Positions 5,352-6,683 of a DNA stretch of 6,683 nucleotides are shown in pieces. Position numbers and translations under genes: made by a program. The stretch is from positions 1 to 6,683 of the forward strand of contig CAZOTZ010000079.1 in assembly GCA_964582875.1 (NCBI GenBank), read 5' to 3'. The notes under the pieces were generated by a model, which saw nothing but the letters and a program-made list of their open reading frames with translations, ran no database searches and was not told where the DNA came from. Origin of the DNA: JAADDV01 sp964582875 (GTDB lineage Bacteria > Aquificota > Aquificia > Aquificales > Hydrogenothermaceae). Position 1 is the stretch's first letter. Every line of letters starts with the position of its first letter.

Positions 5352-6120
5352 ACATACCTATTATGTTATAACCTGCGTCAACGTACAGTATCTCTCCTGT
5401 TATTCCAGAAGCAAGTTCACTACATAAAAATGCTGCTGCATTCCCAACTTCATCTATACTTACAGTTCTTTTTAAAGGAGACCTTTCTGCTGCCATTTTT
5501 TGAATTTCACTGAACTGGGATATACCTGATGCAGCAAGGGTTTTAATTGGACCTGCAGATATAGCATTTACTCTGATATTTTTTAACTGTCCTAAATCCC
5601 TTGCAAGGTACCTTACAGAAGCTTCAAGAGCAGCTTTTGCTACCCCCATTACGTTGTAGTTATAAATAACCTTCTCAGCCCCGTAGTAAGATAAGGTTAA
5701 AAGATTTCCACCTTCATTGAAAATCTCCATAAATTCCCTTGCTATAGCTGTAAATGAGTAAACGCTTATATCCATAGCTTCAAGAAAGGATTTTCTATCA
5801 ACTTTATAGTAATAATCTCTGAGAAACTCTTTATTTGCATAAGCTATGGAGTGAACAATTATATCAACTGTTCCCCACTTATCCTTCACAGTTTCCACGA
5901 GAGCCTTTATATCCTCATCAGAAGAAACATCACACTTTGTTAAAATTTCTGCTCCAAGTTCTTCAGCTATAGGTTTAACCCTTTTCTCTATTTTTTCATT
6001 TAAATAGTTAAAACCTAAAATAGCTCCTTCTCTATGGAATGCTTTTGCAATTCCGTAAGCAATACTTTTGTTATTTGCAACACCTAAAATAAGAGCCTTT
6101 TTCCCTTCAAGTAAGCCCAT
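5350..6120 (-). CDS. fabI: Enoyl-[acyl-carrier-protein] reductase, NADH-dependent (FabI)
   Basis: FabI reduces trans-2-enoyl-ACP to acyl-ACP in the last step of each fatty-acid elongation cycle. The 256-residue protein is a short-chain dehydrogenase of the FabI branch. The cofactor loop LGVANNKSIAYGIAK (12-26) replaces the plain GxxxGxG of other family members. CDVSS is at 63-67 and VHSIAYA at 89-95. The catalytic set is Tyr145 (SYYGAE), Tyr155 and Lys162, with the Y-x6-K spacing typical of FabI. SAGPIKTLAASGI (188-200) and FLCSELASGITGE (231-243) follow, and the chain ends in GYNIIGM. Residue 93 is Ala where E. coli FabI has the triclosan-contacting Gly93; I recall Ala here in Bacillus and Aquifex enzymes, so this is ordinary. 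The ATG is preceded by GGAGGT, and the gene lies nine bases downstream of mtnD, so the two are probably co-transcribed. Confidence 0.97.
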   Translation of the reverse strand: MGLLEGKKALILGVANNKSIAYGIAKAFHREGAILGFNYLNEKIEKRVKPIAEELGAEILTKCDVSSDEDIKALVETVKDKWGTVDIIVHSIAYANKEFLRDYYYKVDRKSFLEAMDISVYSFTAIAREFMEIFNEGGNLLTLSYYGAEKVIYNYNVMGVAKAALEASVRYLARDLGQLKNIRVNAISAGPIKTLAASGISQFSEIQKMAAERSPLKRTVSIDEVGNAAAFLCSELASGITGEILYVDAGYNIIGM

Positions 6121-6124
6121 TTAA

Positions 6125-6130
6125 ACCTCC
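6125..6130 (-). promoter_or_regulatory. Ribosome binding site of fabI, touching the mtnD stop codon
   Basis: On the minus strand GGAGGT starts at 6130 and ends four bases before the fabI ATG. Its first G is the last base of the mtnD TAG stop, so ribosomes ending mtnD sit on the fabI initiation site, which suggests translational coupling. Confidence 0.7.
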
Positions 6131-6669
6131 TAATCGTTCATGGTTGCTTTTTCATTCTCATTGTAAATAGCTTCCCATCCTGCAGGTGTTTTAAACACCC
6201 TGATACACTTTATTTTTCTGTTTTCGTCAAGCTCAAACCAGTGTCTTGCTCCTGCAGGAACTACAATCAAATCTCCAGGTCCAACATGTATTTCTACAAC
6301 TTTTCCTTCTATCTTTACAGGAAATATACCACTGCCATCTACAACAAATCTAACTTCGTCATCAACATGGTGATGCTCTCTTTTAAACTTTTCCATAAGT
6401 TGCTCAAGATTAGGGGTTTCTTCAGACAGTACTACTATATCTTCTGTTATGTATCCTTTTTCTTTTTTCAGTTTTTCTAATTCTTCTTTATAAGCATCTA
6501 TAATGGCTTTTTGCTCTTCTTCAGTAAGGTTATATTCGGTTCTTAATTTTTCAGGTAGTCTATCAACTCCCCAGTTATCATAAGTTATCCCATATTTACT
6601 TAAAAACTCTTTAACAGCTTCAACACCTTCTATTGTTTCTCCTGTATCTCTAAACACCAGTTTTGGCAT
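6130..6669 (-). CDS. mtnD: Acireductone dioxygenase (methionine salvage)
   Basis: The enzyme splits the acireductone made from 5'-methylthioadenosine using O2. With Fe it gives 2-keto-4-methylthiobutyrate (the methionine precursor) plus formate; with Ni it gives methylthiopropionate, formate and CO. The 179-residue cupin has the expected ligands: His99, His101 and Glu105 in EHHHVDDEVRF (98-108), and His143 in VPAGARHWFEL (137-147). The N-terminal part has FLSKYGITYDNWGV (22-35), as in other family members, and the C-terminal FKTPAGWEAIY (159-169) also fits. A Lys/Glu-rich helix lies at about 49-72. The ATG at 6669 has AAGGAGGA upstream. No other methionine-salvage gene is in the window. The cupin family is broad, but the motif set is specific for this dioxygenase. 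Confidence 0.94.
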   Translation of the reverse strand: MPKLVFRDTGETIEGVEAVKEFLSKYGITYDNWGVDRLPEKLRTEYNLTEEEQKAIIDAYKEELEKLKKEKGYITEDIVVLSEETPNLEQLMEKFKREHHHVDDEVRFVVDGSGIFPVKIEGKVVEIHVGPGDLIVVPAGARHWFELDENRKIKCIRVFKTPAGWEAIYNENEKATMND

Positions 6670-6674
6670 CTTAA

Positions 6675-6682
6675 TCCTCCTT
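6675..6682 (-). promoter_or_regulatory. Ribosome binding site of mtnD
   Basis: AAGGAGGA on the minus strand, with its AGGAGG core six bases before the ATG at 6669, close to a perfect Shine-Dalgarno. It fixes the start near the window edge; any promoter for mtnD-fabI lies beyond position 6683. Confidence 0.75.
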
Positions 6683-6683
6683 G

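Noticed and set aside
6185..6199. Palindrome with seven-base arms (GGTGTTT and AAACACC) as a possible operator.
   Set aside because: It lies deep within mtnD coding sequence (VFKTP), far from any start, and is within what codon use can produce by chance.
6179..6259. Two copies of the palindrome CCTGCAGG, at 6179-6186 and 6251-6258.
   Set aside because: Both come from Pro-Ala-Gly codons in mtnD (TPAGW and VPAGA), so protein sequence explains them.
6241..6480. Plus-strand open frame antisense to mtnD.
   Set aside because: Its Phe/Tyr/Ser-rich composition is what the reverse of a Lys/Glu-rich gene gives, and the mtnD motifs are clear on the minus strand.
1..6683. CRISPR arrays, insertion sequences, tRNA or rRNA genes, toxin-antitoxin or defence genes.
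   Set aside because: No spaced direct repeats, transposase motifs, cloverleaf-like segments or defence proteins were seen; the window is filled by nine housekeeping genes.

Overview
This window is a compact stretch of housekeeping genes from an AT-rich bacterium, most likely a thermophile. Coding strands are purine-rich, Arg is mostly AGA/AGG, Ile is often ATA, and the proteins are rich in Lys and Glu. The presence of a family 4 [4Fe-4S] uracil-DNA glycosylase and the order rplM-rpsI-argC (which I remember as also found in Aquifex aeolicus) point to the Aquificales. A low-GC relative such as the Hydrogenothermaceae (Persephonella/Sulfurihydrogenibium type) is my best guess. The assignment is inference, not proven here.

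Layout. Positions 1-634 hold a family 4 uracil-DNA glycosylase that is probably cut at its 5' end by the window edge. Positions 691-3282 hold a tight co-directional group: pyrF (UMP synthesis, TTG start), rpoN (sigma-54) and hpf (long-form ribosome hibernation factor). rpoN and hpf overlap by ATGA. A good sigma-70-type promoter follows (3286-3315) and drives rplM-rpsI (ribosomal proteins L13 and S9), which end at an intrinsic terminator (4262-4280). argC (arginine biosynthesis) starts 20 bases after the terminator. On the opposite strand, mtnD (acireductone dioxygenase, methionine salvage) and fabI (enoyl-ACP reductase) form a pair reading toward argC. They meet argC at a GC-rich hairpin that covers the fabI stop codon.

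How the genes fit together. rpoN-hpf and rplM-rpsI are functional pairs (alternative sigma factor with a stationary-phase ribosome factor; two co-assembled ribosomal proteins). The other genes (udg, pyrF, argC, fabI, mtnD) are single steps of unrelated pathways, as is common in small, rearranged genomes. No gap between genes exceeds about 75 bases, so there is no unexplained long intergenic region.

I found no mobile element, CRISPR array, RNA gene or clearly new system. The points most worth a second look are a diverged sigma-54 region I, a near-consensus -24/-12 element just upstream of the pyrF-rpoN-hpf group, a three-way GGGGC/GCCCC/GGGGC arrangement between rpsI and argC, and the likely N-terminal extension of the glycosylase.
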